Position numbers and translations under genes: made by a program. 64,000 bases of DNA from Chromatiaceae bacterium (lineage in GTDB: Bacteria; Pseudomonadota; Gammaproteobacteria; Chromatiales; Chromatiaceae): positions 155,872 through 219,871 of the forward strand of contig JALWWO010000019.1 in NCBI GenBank assembly GCA_027078745.1. Direction: 5' to 3'. Positions 55,307-64,000 of the stretch are shown piece by piece (within the stretch, counting starts at the first letter, position 1; the number at the start of each line of letters is the position of its first letter). The notes under the pieces were generated by a model that was given only the letters and a program-made list of their open reading frames with translations, was not told the origin of the DNA and ran no database searches.

Positions 55307-55699
55307 ATGGCTACCCAGAAGCAGCATCGAAAAAAGGTCTCCTTTTCCAGAGCCCATCGGAGGCCAGCGATCCTGCTGGGGCTTCTCTTAATAACGATTT
55401 CTCCCTGCTCTATCGGAGATGCCTACTTGGAAATGATCGAGGAAGAGGCGAAGGCCGTCGAAATGGATCCCTCGCTCTTGAATTCTATGGGCGGGCAATC
55501 GCCGGTGAAGGCTAGTCCGACGCTAGGCAGTCGGCGGGCTTTTGAGCAGGAATTGAAGCAACTGTATGAAGGCACCTATCTCTTCTATGAGAAACTCCCA
55601 GAAAGGAGCCGAGAGGAGGTGTTCATTGAGTATAATCAGGGAGCTTCCCTGGAGAAAGTGCGGGAAACCATCATCGATCGGTTTCTGCACAGTCGCTGA
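55307..55699 (+). CDS. Small secreted protein of unknown function
   Basis: A 130-residue protein with a strongly basic start and hydrophobic helix (about 21-36, PAILLGLLLITISPCSIG), probably a signal peptide or signal-anchor. The mature part has AYLEMIEEEAKAVEMDP and, after a variable linker, FEQELKQLYEGTYLFYEKLPERSREEVFIEYNQGASLEKVRETIIDRFLHSR. The two short helical modules (AYLEMIEEEA and YEGTYLFYEKL) look like those of uncharacterised proteins remembered from other gammaproteobacteria, near Pil chemosensory or flagellar genes. ATG 55307 is 7 bases after AGGAGG; an overlapping ATG at 55303 is in another frame and too close to it. Confidence 0.65.
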   Translation: MATQKQHRKKVSFSRAHRRPAILLGLLLITISPCSIGDAYLEMIEEEAKAVEMDPSLLNSMGGQSPVKASPTLGSRRAFEQELKQLYEGTYLFYEKLPERSREEVFIEYNQGASLEKVRETIIDRFLHSR

Positions 55700-55795
55700 C
55701 CGTCTAAACGCGAGGAACCGACGCTCACAGGGTAACAGATGGGGCATCCAGGAAATGGGGTCGGAAAAAATCGAGACAAATCCGAGGGGAACAAC

Positions 55796-56530
55796 ATGAT
55801 GAACAGATTTTTTCTAGCATTTAGCTGGATGCTCCTGCTCGGCGGTCAGAGGTTGCTGGCTGCGGAAGAGACAGAATACCGCGTCGGCCTCACAGCGGAT
55901 AAACCCTATATCCACGTGCTCCACGAGGGCAAATCGATCCGGGTATCGCGGATTCAGGATCCCAACTTTGAACTGCGGGGTTATTATGCGAGAACTGCCC
56001 GCAAGTGCCCGCCCTTCTGTTTAAATCCCATGCAAGTTGCACCCGGGGTGGAAACCATTGGGGAAGTGGAACTCTTCGATTTCATGACGGGTCCACTACG
56101 AGATGGTACAGGGGTGCTCATCGATGCGCGAACGCCTGCTTGGTATACAAAAGGAACGATTCCCGGAGCGGTGAACTATCCCTTCACCCTTCTGAACAAG
56201 CCCGCAAACGATCCAGTTTGGGATAAGATTTTACCGAAATTCGGTGTTGTCCCCGCCCGGAAGACCGGGCTTTGGGAGCGGATCCTCGAAAAACTGGGCT
56301 TGCGGGAAAAGAGGAAGGTTCAGGGTAAATGGGACTTCACCCAGGCCAAAGAATTAGTACTGTTCTGCAATGGACCCGCTTGCGGACAATCGCCCCGGGC
56401 GATTCGGGGACTCCTTGCGATCGGTTATCCGCCCGAGAAACTCAAGTACTATCGGGGCGGCATGCAGATGTGGGAACTCTGGGGGCTGACCACTGTGAAA
56501 CCGAGTGGTTCCGGCGAGCCAAAAAAATAA
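55796..56530 (+). CDS. Periplasmic rhodanese-like protein with CPPFC motif
   Basis: A 244-residue exported protein. The signal peptide (about 1-23) ends RLLAAEE. A small domain (about 30-90) contains R-K-C71-P-P-F-C75, then a rhodanese fold: LIDARTPAWYTKGTIPGAVNYPFT and the active-site-like loop F-C-N-G-P-A-C-G-Q-S-P-R-A (cysteines near 190 and 195), then LLAIGYPPEKLKYYRGGMQMWELWGLT. Two candidate redox/persulfide sites in one periplasmic protein are unusual. It is directly upstream of pilG (41 bases), on the same strand. ATG 55796 follows AGGGGA; the next codon is also ATG. Confidence 0.85.
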   Translation: MMNRFFLAFSWMLLLGGQRLLAAEETEYRVGLTADKPYIHVLHEGKSIRVSRIQDPNFELRGYYARTARKCPPFCLNPMQVAPGVETIGEVELFDFMTGPLRDGTGVLIDARTPAWYTKGTIPGAVNYPFTLLNKPANDPVWDKILPKFGVVPARKTGLWERILEKLGLREKRKVQGKWDFTQAKELVLFCNGPACGQSPRAIRGLLAIGYPPEKLKYYRGGMQMWELWGLTTVKPSGSGEPKK

Positions 56531-56571
56531 CACTACCGTCGCATTTCTCAGTGACGTAAAGGTATACTTGG

Positions 56572-56976
56572 ATGGCAACAGGCGAAGAAGACCTAGATCT
56601 TACGGGCATCAAGGTATTGGTCGTTGACGATAGCAAAACCATTCGTCGCACCGCAGAAAACCTGCTCAAGCGGGCCGGTTGTGAAGTGACAACCGCAGCT
56701 GACGGCTTCGAAGCATTGGCAAAGATCGTGGACAATCATCCCGATGTGATCTTTGTCGATATCATGATGCCTCGTCTGAACGGTTATCAGACCTGTTCCC
56801 TTATCAAAAGCAATCAGGCGCTGCGCGATACACCGGTCATCATGTTGTCCAGCAAGGACGGGTTATTTGACCGTGCGAAGGGTCGAATGGTGGGAGCGGA
56901 GCAATATCTCACCAAACCCTTCACCCGAGCGGAACTGATCGGTGCAATTCGTCGGCATGTGCAAAAAGCAGCCTGA
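56572..56976 (+). CDS. pilG: Twitching motility response regulator PilG
   Basis: A 134-residue stand-alone receiver domain. Phospho-acceptor Asp63 lies in VIFVDIMMP, with the acidic pair VVDDSKTIRR near 18-26 and the K-P-F at the end. GIKVLVVDDSKTIRRTAENLLKRAGCEVTTAADGFEALA is characteristic of PilG. It receives phosphate from ChpA/PilL and acts on type IV pilus extension. First of pilG-pilH-pilI-pilJ-chpA. Confidence 0.93.
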   Translation: MATGEEDLDLTGIKVLVVDDSKTIRRTAENLLKRAGCEVTTAADGFEALAKIVDNHPDVIFVDIMMPRLNGYQTCSLIKSNQALRDTPVIMLSSKDGLFDRAKGRMVGAEQYLTKPFTRAELIGAIRRHVQKAA

Positions 56977-57041
56977 TCGCTCAGAGTAGCGAATCAGCGC
57001 TTCAATGGCTTCCATCAACCAACTTATTCGCGAATCCCATA

Positions 57042-57470
57042 ATGAAAGATTTCTTCAAAACGATCACCAAGGCGAATGCCGCTGGACCTGAGGGCGGCGG
57101 AGAAGGGCGGCTGATCCTCATCGTCGATGATTCTCCTACGGAGACCCAAATTTTCGTCAAGATCCTGGAGAAGGCGGGATTCTCCGTGGAGACTGCAGGC
57201 AATGGCGAGGAGGGCGTCGCCTCGGCGAAACGCCTGCACCCCGATTTGATCATCATGGATGTGGTCATGCCTGTGCTCAACGGCTTTCAGGCGACCCGGC
57301 AGCTGAAAAAGGACCCGGAAACCTCAGATATTCCCATCATCATGGTGACCACCAAAGATCAGGATACGGATCGCACCTGGGGTATGCGACAAGGTGCTTC
57401 CGATTATCTGGTGAAACCGGTCAATCCACACGAACTGGTCGATCGGGTAAAGGCAGCCCTCCGTGGTTAG
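57042..57470 (+). CDS. pilH: Twitching motility response regulator PilH
   Basis: A 142-residue receiver domain with a short N-terminal extension. Phospho-acceptor Asp73 is in IIMDVVMP, the acidic pair is in LIVDDSPTE and the conserved Lys is in DYLVKPVN. In the Chp system PilH acts as a second receiver that affects retraction and phosphate flow. Order after pilG (65-base spacer) and before the CheW-like gene fits PilH. Confidence 0.92.
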   Translation: MKDFFKTITKANAAGPEGGGEGRLILIVDDSPTETQIFVKILEKAGFSVETAGNGEEGVASAKRLHPDLIIMDVVMPVLNGFQATRQLKKDPETSDIPIIMVTTKDQDTDRTWGMRQGASDYLVKPVNPHELVDRVKAALRG

Positions 57471-57471
57471 A

Positions 57472-58047
57472 ATGCCCAGCCGGGCCCAGAAGCCAGAGTC
57501 AACGGCTTGGTTTGCGGTCTTGCAGGAACTGGATCGGCGCTGTCGACAACATGCAGTTGGACTGCCCCAGGAGGAAGCACCGGAGGACATCTGGGCCGGC
57601 ATTCTTTACTATGTTGGCAAAGCATCCTTTCTCTCTCCCCTTTCCGATATCGCAGAGGTGCTGAATATCCCACAGGGTGTCACGCCAGTTCCCGGCACCA
57701 CCCGTTGGGTGCACGGACTGGTCAATAATCGAGGCACCCTTTTGCCCGTCTTCGATCTGCGGGCTTTTCTATTTCATGTGCAAACCTCCCACAGCGCCAA
57801 GAATCGGATTCTCGTGGTGCGTCACTCAGAGTCCCCCTTCGGGTTATTGGTAGGGGACGTGGTCGGTATTCGTCATTTGGAATCTTCTGCACGCCTGGCA
57901 GAAGCACCCAAGTTAGGAGAAGGGGTCGATCGGTTTCTTGCGGGGAGCTTTCGCCTGGGCATCGAGCGCAAAGCAGTGCTCGATCTGCGTGCGTTGGCAA
58001 AGGACGCGCGTTTCAACCAGGTTACAGAACAAAAAGCATCGGCATAA
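57472..58047 (+). CDS. pilI: CheW-like adaptor PilI
   Basis: A 191-residue CheW-domain scaffold that couples PilJ to ChpA. CheW features: ADILYYVGKASFLSPL-like start (GILYYVGKASFLSPLSDIAEVL), TRWVHGLVNNRGTLLPVFDLRAFL, RILVVRHSESPFGLLVGDVVGI and VLDLRALAKDARF. ATG 57472 is used, just after the pilH stop; an in-frame GTG at 57463 would overlap pilH. Neither has a strong ribosome-binding site, so the start is uncertain by three codons. Confidence 0.92.
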   Translation: MPSRAQKPESTAWFAVLQELDRRCRQHAVGLPQEEAPEDIWAGILYYVGKASFLSPLSDIAEVLNIPQGVTPVPGTTRWVHGLVNNRGTLLPVFDLRAFLFHVQTSHSAKNRILVVRHSESPFGLLVGDVVGIRHLESSARLAEAPKLGEGVDRFLAGSFRLGIERKAVLDLRALAKDARFNQVTEQKASA

Positions 58048-58103
58048 GCCCGACCGCTTTGCAGTAGAACAAAGATTTTCGGGGACTTGGAGACAGCGAA
58101 GAG

Positions 58104-60155
58104 ATGGCCACGACGACAGCACCGAAGAAGGGACGTGGAAAACTGTTCACCAACCGACTGGTTACCTTCCTCTCCGTACTGCTCACAATCTTGCTCTTAT
58201 TGGCATTTGTCAGCTTTTATCACACGGAGCGATGGGGAGAATACAACGAAAAATTTCTGCTCAAGGTGGCAGAACAAAAAACTTTAGCGCAACAAGCAGT
58301 CAAGGTAGCTGTAGAGGCTGTGCAAGCAGAAGAAGCCGCTTTTGCCCATCTGGGCAGCATCCGCAAGCGTTATGAAGCCCTGCTCAGTGATCTCAAACAT
58401 GGCGCGCCTCAAGAAAACGGTCTCCCTCCCTCACCACCAGAAACCCTACGGGAACTCCGAAAGGCGGAAGATGCTTGGCTAGAAGTGCGGGAAGGCATCG
58501 ATGCGATCCTCGAAGCCCAGGAAAACTTCCTTGCAGTCCGGGATCTGGTGCAAACAACGGCTTCCCTATTGCCCGAGCTGGGAAACGCCATCCGAGCCAT
58601 AGCTGATCGCATGGTCCAGGATAAAGCCCCCCAAAATCGGGTGTTCCTCGCAGCGCAAGAACTCGCACTGGTGGAACGGATGCGCGCTACCCTGAGAGAC
58701 TTCTTGGCCGGTGGTGCCACCTCTCCTCGAGCGATCGACCGCTTTGCCCGAGACGCAGCGGATTTTGAACGGATCCTCAAGGGCCTGATTCAGGGGGATG
58801 ATGCTCTCGGCCTCTCTCCAGAGCAGGACACCAATGTTCTCGAAAAGCTGCAGGAAGCGGCCTTGCTCTTCAGCTCCATACAAAACACTTCCGACAAGCT
58901 GTTGATGACCATTCCCGAAGTATTGCCCGCTCTGGCAGCCATCGAACACATGCCTGCCGCAGCTGATCGCTTGAAAAACGCTCTCAACCAGCTGATTGCC
59001 ATCTATCAACAGGCCCCTGGGCGCATGAAGATCGGGCCCTTGGTCGTAGGTCCTGCCACCGTCATCGGCCTCGGAGCTCTGGCCCTGTTGACCCTGGTGC
59101 TCTTGGGTGTCCAGCTGCTTCGGGAAGCGAAGGCTCGAGAGGCAGAATCCAAGGCGCAGAATGAGGCGAATCAGCAAGCCATCCTGCGCCTCCTGGACGA
59201 AATGGGGGATCTCGCAGACGGTGATCTCACGGTGGAAGCCACGGTTACCGAGGACATCACGGGCGCTATTGCCGATTCCATCAACTATGCGGTGGACGCC
59301 CTGCGGGTCCTGGTCACCACCATCAATGAAACCTCTGAAAAGGTTGCGCAGTCTGCCCAATCCACGCGCACCATCGCCATGCAGCTTGCTGAAGCGAGCG
59401 AGATCCAAACCCGCCAGATCGATCAAGCTACCGGTTTGATCAAGCGCATGACCGCAGCGATCGACGAAATCGCAAAGAATGCCACGGAGTCCGCAGAAGT
59501 CGCCTCCCGATCCTTGGAAGTCGCTGGACGCGGTGTGCAAACCGTGCGAGACACCATCCAAGGTATGGATGCGATTCGCGAGCAGATTCAGGAAACCTCA
59601 AAGCGGATCAAGCGGTTGGGCGAAAGCTCCCAGGAAATCGGGGAAATCGTCGAACTCATCGACGACATCGCCGACCAGACGAATATCCTCGCCTTGAACG
59701 CTGCCATGCAAGCGGCCATGGCGGGGGAAGCGGGACGAGGTTTTGCTGTGGTTGCGGATGAGGTACAGCGGCTCGCCGAACGCTCCCGAAATGCAACCAA
59801 GCAGATCGATGCCTTGGTACGCACCATTCAGGCGGATACCAACGAAGCGGTGAGTTCTATGGAAGATACCACCGCAGGAGTTGTGGATGGAACGACCCTT
59901 GCTACTAATGCAGGGGATGCCCTGCGAGAGATCGAGAACGTGTCCACCCGCATTGCGGATCTAACCCGCAAGATCGCTGATTCTGCTCAGCTCCAATCCC
60001 GAGAAGCGGCGAAGATCAACAAGACGGTGAACGCGATCCAAGAGATCACTCTGCGGAACGCCCAGGGTACGAAGGGGACGGTGGAGGCGGTGGAAGCGCT
60101 CGCGGAATTGGCCACCGAATTGCAAGGCTCGGTGGCGGGCTTCCGCCTCCCCTGA
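58104..60155 (+). CDS. pilJ: Methyl-accepting chemotaxis protein PilJ
   Basis: A 683-residue chemoreceptor of the Chp type IV pilus pathway. TM1 is about 17-38 ([20 protein letters not shown]). The periplasmic PilJ sensor region (about 40-310) is followed by TM2 (about 312-335), HAMP, then a signalling domain with the hairpin tip [45 protein letters not shown] (about 515-560). Glutamine/glutamate-rich heptads flank it. The periplasmic part contains long Ala-rich helices. Followed by chpA after a 36-base spacer. Confidence 0.95.
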   Translation: MATTTAPKKGRGKLFTNRLVTFLSVLLTILLLLAFVSFYHTERWGEYNEKFLLKVAEQKTLAQQAVKVAVEAVQAEEAAFAHLGSIRKRYEALLSDLKHGAPQENGLPPSPPETLRELRKAEDAWLEVREGIDAILEAQENFLAVRDLVQTTASLLPELGNAIRAIADRMVQDKAPQNRVFLAAQELALVERMRATLRDFLAGGATSPRAIDRFARDAADFERILKGLIQGDDALGLSPEQDTNVLEKLQEAALLFSSIQNTSDKLLMTIPEVLPALAAIEHMPAAADRLKNALNQLIAIYQQAPGRMKIGPLVVGPATVIGLGALALLTLVLLGVQLLREAKAREAESKAQNEANQQAILRLLDEMGDLADGDLTVEATVTEDITGAIADSINYAVDALRVLVTTINETSEKVAQSAQSTRTIAMQLAEASEIQTRQIDQATGLIKRMTAAIDEIAKNATESAEVASRSLEVAGRGVQTVRDTIQGMDAIREQIQETSKRIKRLGESSQEIGEIVELIDDIADQTNILALNAAMQAAMAGEAGRGFAVVADEVQRLAERSRNATKQIDALVRTIQADTNEAVSSMEDTTAGVVDGTTLATNAGDALREIENVSTRIADLTRKIADSAQLQSREAAKINKTVNAIQEITLRNAQGTKGTVEAVEALAELATELQGSVAGFRLP

Positions 60156-60191
60156 TGGGACGGATTTTTGAAGACCGGGACGAAACGCGTT

Positions 60192-63100
60192 ATGGCTAAA
60201 GCGCACGCTGTTGGTGGACTGAAATGGGTTAAGGATGAGATCGTCATCAGCCTGCAACGTGCTCGAAAGCATATGGAGGCTTTTGTTTCGGAAGAGGGCG
60301 GAGGTGGCGATGATCTGGCGCAAGCGATCGCCGCGCTGCAGGAAGTGCGAGGGGTGCTGATTTCCCTGCAGATCATGGGGCCTGCCCGTCTGATTGAGGA
60401 AATGCAGCAGCATTGCATCGCCTTGGCAGAAGGGCGCATTGAAAACACCTGGGAAGCCTCGGAAGCCTGGATGCTGGCCCTGATCCAGCTGCCTGATTAC
60501 TTAGACAAGCTGGAATCCGGGCAACCGGATTCTCCTTTGGCTCTGCTGCCGGCGATCAATGATCTGCGAGCAGTGCGCAACGAGGAGCTGTTGGATGAAG
60601 CGGAGTTGCTCATCCCCACCTCAGTGCTCTCTGATAGCGAGATGCCTTCGGCAGAAGTGCGGAAGGAGCTCTGGAAGATCATCCGGCAGGCGCGCCCTCA
60701 CTTCCATCGCTATCTGCTCCAATGGTTTAAACCTTCTACTGCAAAGGAAGGTTTGCAGAATTTGGGAAAGTTCTTCCACCAGCTGCGGACCTATGTGAAA
60801 GAAACCATCTTCCACGACCTCTTCTTAGCAGCAGAAGCCCTGATCGAGGCTATGTTAGAGGGCAGTGTGGAGGTGGACGGGAAGACCAAAGCGCTGATCG
60901 GACACCTGGATAAAGTGTTAAAGCCCCTGGCAGAAAGCTGGGGTGCCTGGCCAGAGAAGGATGCTCAAGCCCTGCTGATGGACTTCATGTCCAGGATTGC
61001 AGCCTGCGATTCCCAGAGTTACTTAGTCCGGGAGCTCCAACAGGCCTACGGCCTCAATCAGGAAGAAGAAGGTCTGGAGGAGGTGGATCAGGCCACGGAA
61101 TTCGGTGGCCCCAGCCCAGAGGCGATCAACGTCTTGATCTCTGAGGCGCGCAATGAGCTGATCCCTGTCAAAGACGCCCTAGACCTCTATGCCCGAGGAG
61201 ATCGTCGGGATCGGAGTCGGCTGGCAGAGCTGGAAAATTTACTTCGCAACCTCGCAACTACTCTGGTAGTGACCGGTTCGGAAGAGATCGTCTCTCAACT
61301 GCGCCGGTGCGCTGACGCCATCGGGGTGATGGTGCGGGATGAGTCGGCAGCAAACGACAGCCAGCTCATGGCCGTGGCGGAGGGATTGCTAGAGGTGGAA
61401 ACTGCCCTGGCTGCTCTGGGCGGAACTAAGCTCGCTCGGGGCGAAGTAGGAGAATCCGAGCAAGCGATCTTCGCCTCTGCCCTGCAGGAAGCAGGCGCAG
61501 AGATCGCAAAGGCAGAACAAGCCATTGCATCCCTCGCCGATACCAAGAACCTGAAGCCTCTCCAGGAGGTGCCCAAGTTTTTCCACAGTGTGAGCGGTGT
61601 GTTGCGCCTGCTTTCGGAAAACGAAGCGGCAGCAGTGCTCGATGAGACGACACAACGGATTCAAACACAGTTTTTGGACAAGAATCACGTCCCTACGGAG
61701 GAGGAACTCGAAATCCTCGCCCGTGCCATTGCCGCCATCGAACTCTATGTGGATGGGCTGCGAGAGGGGCAGCGTTATGCGGAAGACCTCATCGGCGATG
61801 CGAGAAAGGCACTGGAGCAGCTTGCTACCGCTTCCGAGAGGGCAGAAACACCGCCTCAGATAGAAGCACCTTCGGAGCCGGAGGTCGAAGCCCCACCGGA
61901 GCCACAAGCAGAGGAAATTCAGGAAGCGGAGGTTTTGGAACCCCTGCCTGCAGAACCTGCGGTTTCAGAACCAGAAGAGGAACCCATCGACGAGGAGATG
62001 TTAGAAATCTTCCTGGAGGAAGCCCGGGAAGTGCAGCCCGTCGTCATCGAGCAATTCGCCCTCTGGAAGCAGGATAATCAGAATCAGGAAGCCTTGACGA
62101 CTTTGCGTCGCGCCTTCCACACCCTCAAGGGCAGCGGTCGCATGGTGGGTGCGGTGCAAGTGGGGGAATTCGCTTGGGCCTATGAAAACCTGCTCAACCG
62201 AGTCATCGATCAGACGCTCCCCATCACGCCGGAGCTGGTGGAGAGCGTGGGAAAAGCGGTGGAATTCCTGCCAACGCTCATCGATGCGGAAGCCACCCGC
62301 AAGACTGTTCCTGTAGCTCCCTACATCGAACGGGCGGAAGCTTTGGTTGCTGGGATGCCTGCGTCCAAGGCGCCAGTGATCGAGATCAAGCCAGCTGCGC
62401 CGCCCCGAGCAGAAGCCCCAGAAGCATCCCAGACATCGAAAGCGGAGAGCGAAGCACCTGCAGCGCCCCCCGCTGCTGAACCCCAGGCGGAAGAACCTTC
62501 GGAACCCCCAGCTTCTGAGATCCAGACTCCCGACCTGGAGGAGCAAGAGCCCATCGACGAGGAGATGTTAGAAATCTTCCTGGAGGAAGCCCGGGAAGTG
62601 CAGCCCGTCGTCATCGAGCAATTCGCCCTCTGGAAGCAGGATAATCAGAATCAGGAAGCCTTGACGACTTTGCGTCGCGCCTTCCACACCCTCAAGGGCA
62701 GCGGTCGCATGGTGGGTGCGGTGCAAGTGGGGGAATTCGCTTGGGCCTATGAAAACCTGCTCAACCGAGTCATCGATCAGACGCTCCCCATCACGCCGGA
62801 GCTGGTGGAGAGCGTGGGAAAAGCGGTGGAATTCCTGCCAACACTCATCGATGCGGAAGCCACCCGCAAGACTGTCCCTGTAGCTCCCTACATCGAACGG
62901 GCAGAATCTATCATCGCGGGGAAACCCCTGCCCAAAGCGGTAGAAGAAAAGCCGGCACCCCCCACAGCGATGCCAGAGGCCCCAGAGCCCTCGGAAGCAC
63001 AGGAAGAACCCACTGCTCCACCGCCAGAAGCAGACGCCATCCAGGCCGCGAAAACGCAGGAGATCGAGTTTCTTGCGGAAATGGATGAGGATTTGATCCA

Positions 63101-64000
63101 GATCTTCTGCGATGAAGCGCATGCCCATATAGAGACCCTGAGGCAGTTCATCCAAAAGGCCAGAGAAGAGGAGATGATCCCAGACGAAAACGTTGTGCGG
63201 GCCCTGCACACGCTCACGGGAAGCGCGCGCATGACCGGGGTCAATTCCGTTGCGGAGGCAGTTCATGAACTCGAACTGCGTGTGAAGGACTATCATTTTC
63301 AGGGTCAGGCAGTACCCGCAGTCTTGCTCGATCATCTGGAATCTTGTTTAGAAAAAATTTTGCAGCGAATCGACCGGCTGCCAGCGTCGGGAGAGGAACT
63401 GGAACAATTGCTCCAACTTGCAGAGGAGGTCCGAAATCTCGAACCTCAGGAAGGACCCTCTCCAGCTGTGGAAACCGCGGCGCCAGCCCTGGAGATTTCG
63501 GAAGAAACCCAGGTCATGCCGTCGGAACCGCAGGTAGCGAGCGAAATAGAGGCCGTACCTGAAGCGCAATCCTCTGAGAGCAAGTCAGAGGTGAGTCCGA
63601 TCGCTGACAGCATGGCCCAACTTTCCCGAATGCTCGCGGAAAGTACCGCGCCATTGAGCACACCGCCAGGAGAAACTCCAGCTACATCCGAAGATAAATC
63701 GGCTGCGGAAGAGCCTATCCCGGTCACCCCGGCTCCCGATGAACTGCAGATGCTGCCAGAAGATCGGGAAATGCTGGGACTGTTCTTGGAAGAGGCCCAT
63801 GATCTTCTGGAAAAGCTGGACCAGGCGTTTCGGGAATTCTTGCTAGATCCTGCTGCCAAGGAGCCCATAAAAGAGCTCAAGCGGCTGCTCCACACCCTCA
63901 AGGGGAGTGCCCGCCTCTCGGGATTGACCTCTATCGGGGATCTCTGCCATGCCTTCGAATCCCTGTTGATCGAGGTGGACAAAGGCAATGCCCAGATCAA
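60192..64000 (+). CDS. pilL: ChpA/PilL chemosensory histidine kinase, N-terminal part
   Basis: Runs off the window end; 1269 codons are present. It is the CheA-like hub of the Pil-Chp system, with several HPt domains before the kinase. Degenerate N-terminal HPt-like repeats occupy about 1-590. Clear HPt phospho-sites are F-H-T-L-K-G-S-G-R-M (two nearly identical copies, about residues 646-655 and 835-844), A-L-H-T-L-T-G-S-A-R-M (about 1007-1017) and L-L-H-T-L-K-G-S-A-R-L (about 1234-1244). Linkers are Pro/Glu/Ala-rich. The dimerisation, ATPase, CheW-like and receiver domains must lie beyond 64000. ATG 60192 is chosen; an in-frame TTG at 60168 is also possible. Confidence 0.92.
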   Translation, partial: MAKAHAVGGLKWVKDEIVISLQRARKHMEAFVSEEGGGGDDLAQAIAALQEVRGVLISLQIMGPARLIEEMQQHCIALAEGRIENTWEASEAWMLALIQLPDYLDKLESGQPDSPLALLPAINDLRAVRNEELLDEAELLIPTSVLSDSEMPSAEVRKELWKIIRQARPHFHRYLLQWFKPSTAKEGLQNLGKFFHQLRTYVKETIFHDLFLAAEALIEAMLEGSVEVDGKTKALIGHLDKVLKPLAESWGAWPEKDAQALLMDFMSRIAACDSQSYLVRELQQAYGLNQEEEGLEEVDQATEFGGPSPEAINVLISEARNELIPVKDALDLYARGDRRDRSRLAELENLLRNLATTLVVTGSEEIVSQLRRCADAIGVMVRDESAANDSQLMAVAEGLLEVETALAALGGTKLARGEVGESEQAIFASALQEAGAEIAKAEQAIASLADTKNLKPLQEVPKFFHSVSGVLRLLSENEAAAVLDETTQRIQTQFLDKNHVPTEEELEILARAIAAIELYVDGLREGQRYAEDLIGDARKALEQLATASERAETPPQIEAPSEPEVEAPPEPQAEEIQEAEVLEPLPAEPAVSEPEEEPIDEEMLEIFLEEAREVQPVVIEQFALWKQDNQNQEALTTLRRAFHTLKGSGRMVGAVQVGEFAWAYENLLNRVIDQTLPITPELVESVGKAVEFLPTLIDAEATRKTVPVAPYIERAEALVAGMPASKAPVIEIKPAAPPRAEAPEASQTSKAESEAPAAPPAAEPQAEEPSEPPASEIQTPDLEEQEPIDEEMLEIFLEEAREVQPVVIEQFALWKQDNQNQEALTTLRRAFHTLKGSGRMVGAVQVGEFAWAYENLLNRVIDQTLPITPELVESVGKAVEFLPTLIDAEATRKTVPVAPYIERAESIIAGKPLPKAVEEKPAPPTAMPEAPEPSEAQEEPTAPPPEADAIQAAKTQEIEFLAEMDEDLIQIFCDEAHAHIETLRQFIQKAREEEMIPDENVVRALHTLTGSARMTGVNSVAEAVHELELRVKDYHFQGQAVPAVLLDHLESCLEKILQRIDRLPASGEELEQLLQLAEEVRNLEPQEGPSPAVETAAPALEISEETQVMPSEPQVASEIEAVPEAQSSESKSEVSPIADSMAQLSRMLAESTAPLSTPPGETPATSEDKSAAEEPIPVTPAPDELQMLPEDREMLGLFLEEAHDLLEKLDQAFREFLLDPAAKEPIKELKRLLHTLKGSARLSGLTSIGDLCHAFESLLIEVDKGNAQI
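61983..62335 (+). repeat. HPt-domain repeat in pilL, copy 1
   Basis: 353 bases encoding one whole HPt domain (PIDEEMLEIFLEEARE onward to PYIERA). The same DNA recurs 567 bases downstream (189 codons) with two synonymous differences, G at 62276 versus A at 62843 and T at 62309 versus C at 62876. Confidence 0.95.
62550..62902 (+). repeat. HPt-domain repeat in pilL, copy 2
   Basis: Second copy of the 353-base HPt segment. The linkers on both sides of the two copies differ strongly in sequence, so identity stops sharply at the domain edges. Confidence 0.95.

Noticed and set aside
55303..55515. A 70-codon frame starting 4 bases before the small secreted gene
   Set aside because: Its ATG is only 3 bases from AGGAGG and the product lacks features, while the frame from 55307 has proper spacing and a signal peptide.
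56563..56568. TATACT just before pilG, resembling a -10 box
   Set aside because: Only 3 bases separate it from the ATG and no -35 fits, so it would need a leaderless transcript; not supported.
62001..63335. Long minus-strand open frames of 181 and 255 codons with similar endings
   Set aside because: They are antisense to the duplicated HPt region of pilL, so their resemblance to each other just mirrors that repeat.

Overview
The window reads as ordinary chromosomal DNA of a GC-rich gammaproteobacterium. The support is a complete System I cytochrome c maturation cluster (ccmABCDEFGHI), lapB-pyrF, a PilGHIJ-ChpA twitching chemosensory operon and a DsrC/TusE-type protein. The set would fit a Chromatiales-like sulfur-oxidising lineage, but no marker here fixes the order, so that placement is inference. 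There are no rRNA or tRNA genes, CRISPR arrays, insertion sequences or replication origin that I can see. Nearly all the DNA is coding.

Layout. 1-3.7 kb: end of pyruvate kinase, tatD, then a minus-strand set in which a GRDP-like protein and a TIGR04222-type membrane protein flank an HsdR_N-type nuclease gene. 3.7-15.8 kb: a plus-strand run with almost no spacers, ccmA-I, gmhA/diaA-like isomerase, an asparagine-synthase-like amidotransferase (probably of the N-acetylglutaminylglutamine type), lapB, pyrF, galU. 15.8-23.7 kb: a 1518-residue four-part glycosyltransferase, a SEL1-lytic transglycosylase, an SDR, an unknown protein paired with an S24-like protein that lacks its catalytic residues, and a rhodanese. 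23.8-29.1 kb: citrate synthase, two Lcl_C/DUF1566 secreted proteins in less GC-rich DNA, a possible gene remnant, and ppiD. 29.1-36.5 kb: fabI and a four-gene peptide-type ABC importer with a fused double ATPase.

36.4-43.8 kb is the most system-like accessory block. A minus-strand operon runs porin-like protein, solo PstS-like periplasmic protein, REC-DUF3369-GGDEF-EAL response regulator, PAS histidine kinase. It diverges from an FHA-EAL protein. Together they suggest an envelope-sensing route into c-di-GMP breakdown. 43.8-48.8 kb: NfeD protease plus stomatin, UspA, a TauD-like oxygenase, a DsrC-like protein without its C-terminal redox cysteine, and a Tat-exported class A beta-lactamase-like serine hydrolase. 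48.7-55.0 kb: a minus-strand run ilvD, BPSS1780-family membrane protein, yjbQ, Nudix hydrolase and a large glycosyltransferase-like protein. 55.3-64 kb: a small secreted protein, a periplasmic rhodanese, then pilG, pilH, pilI, pilJ and the first part of chpA/pilL. In that last gene two neighbouring HPt domains are 351/353 identical in DNA.

Functions were assigned from motifs and remembered family features only. No database search was run.
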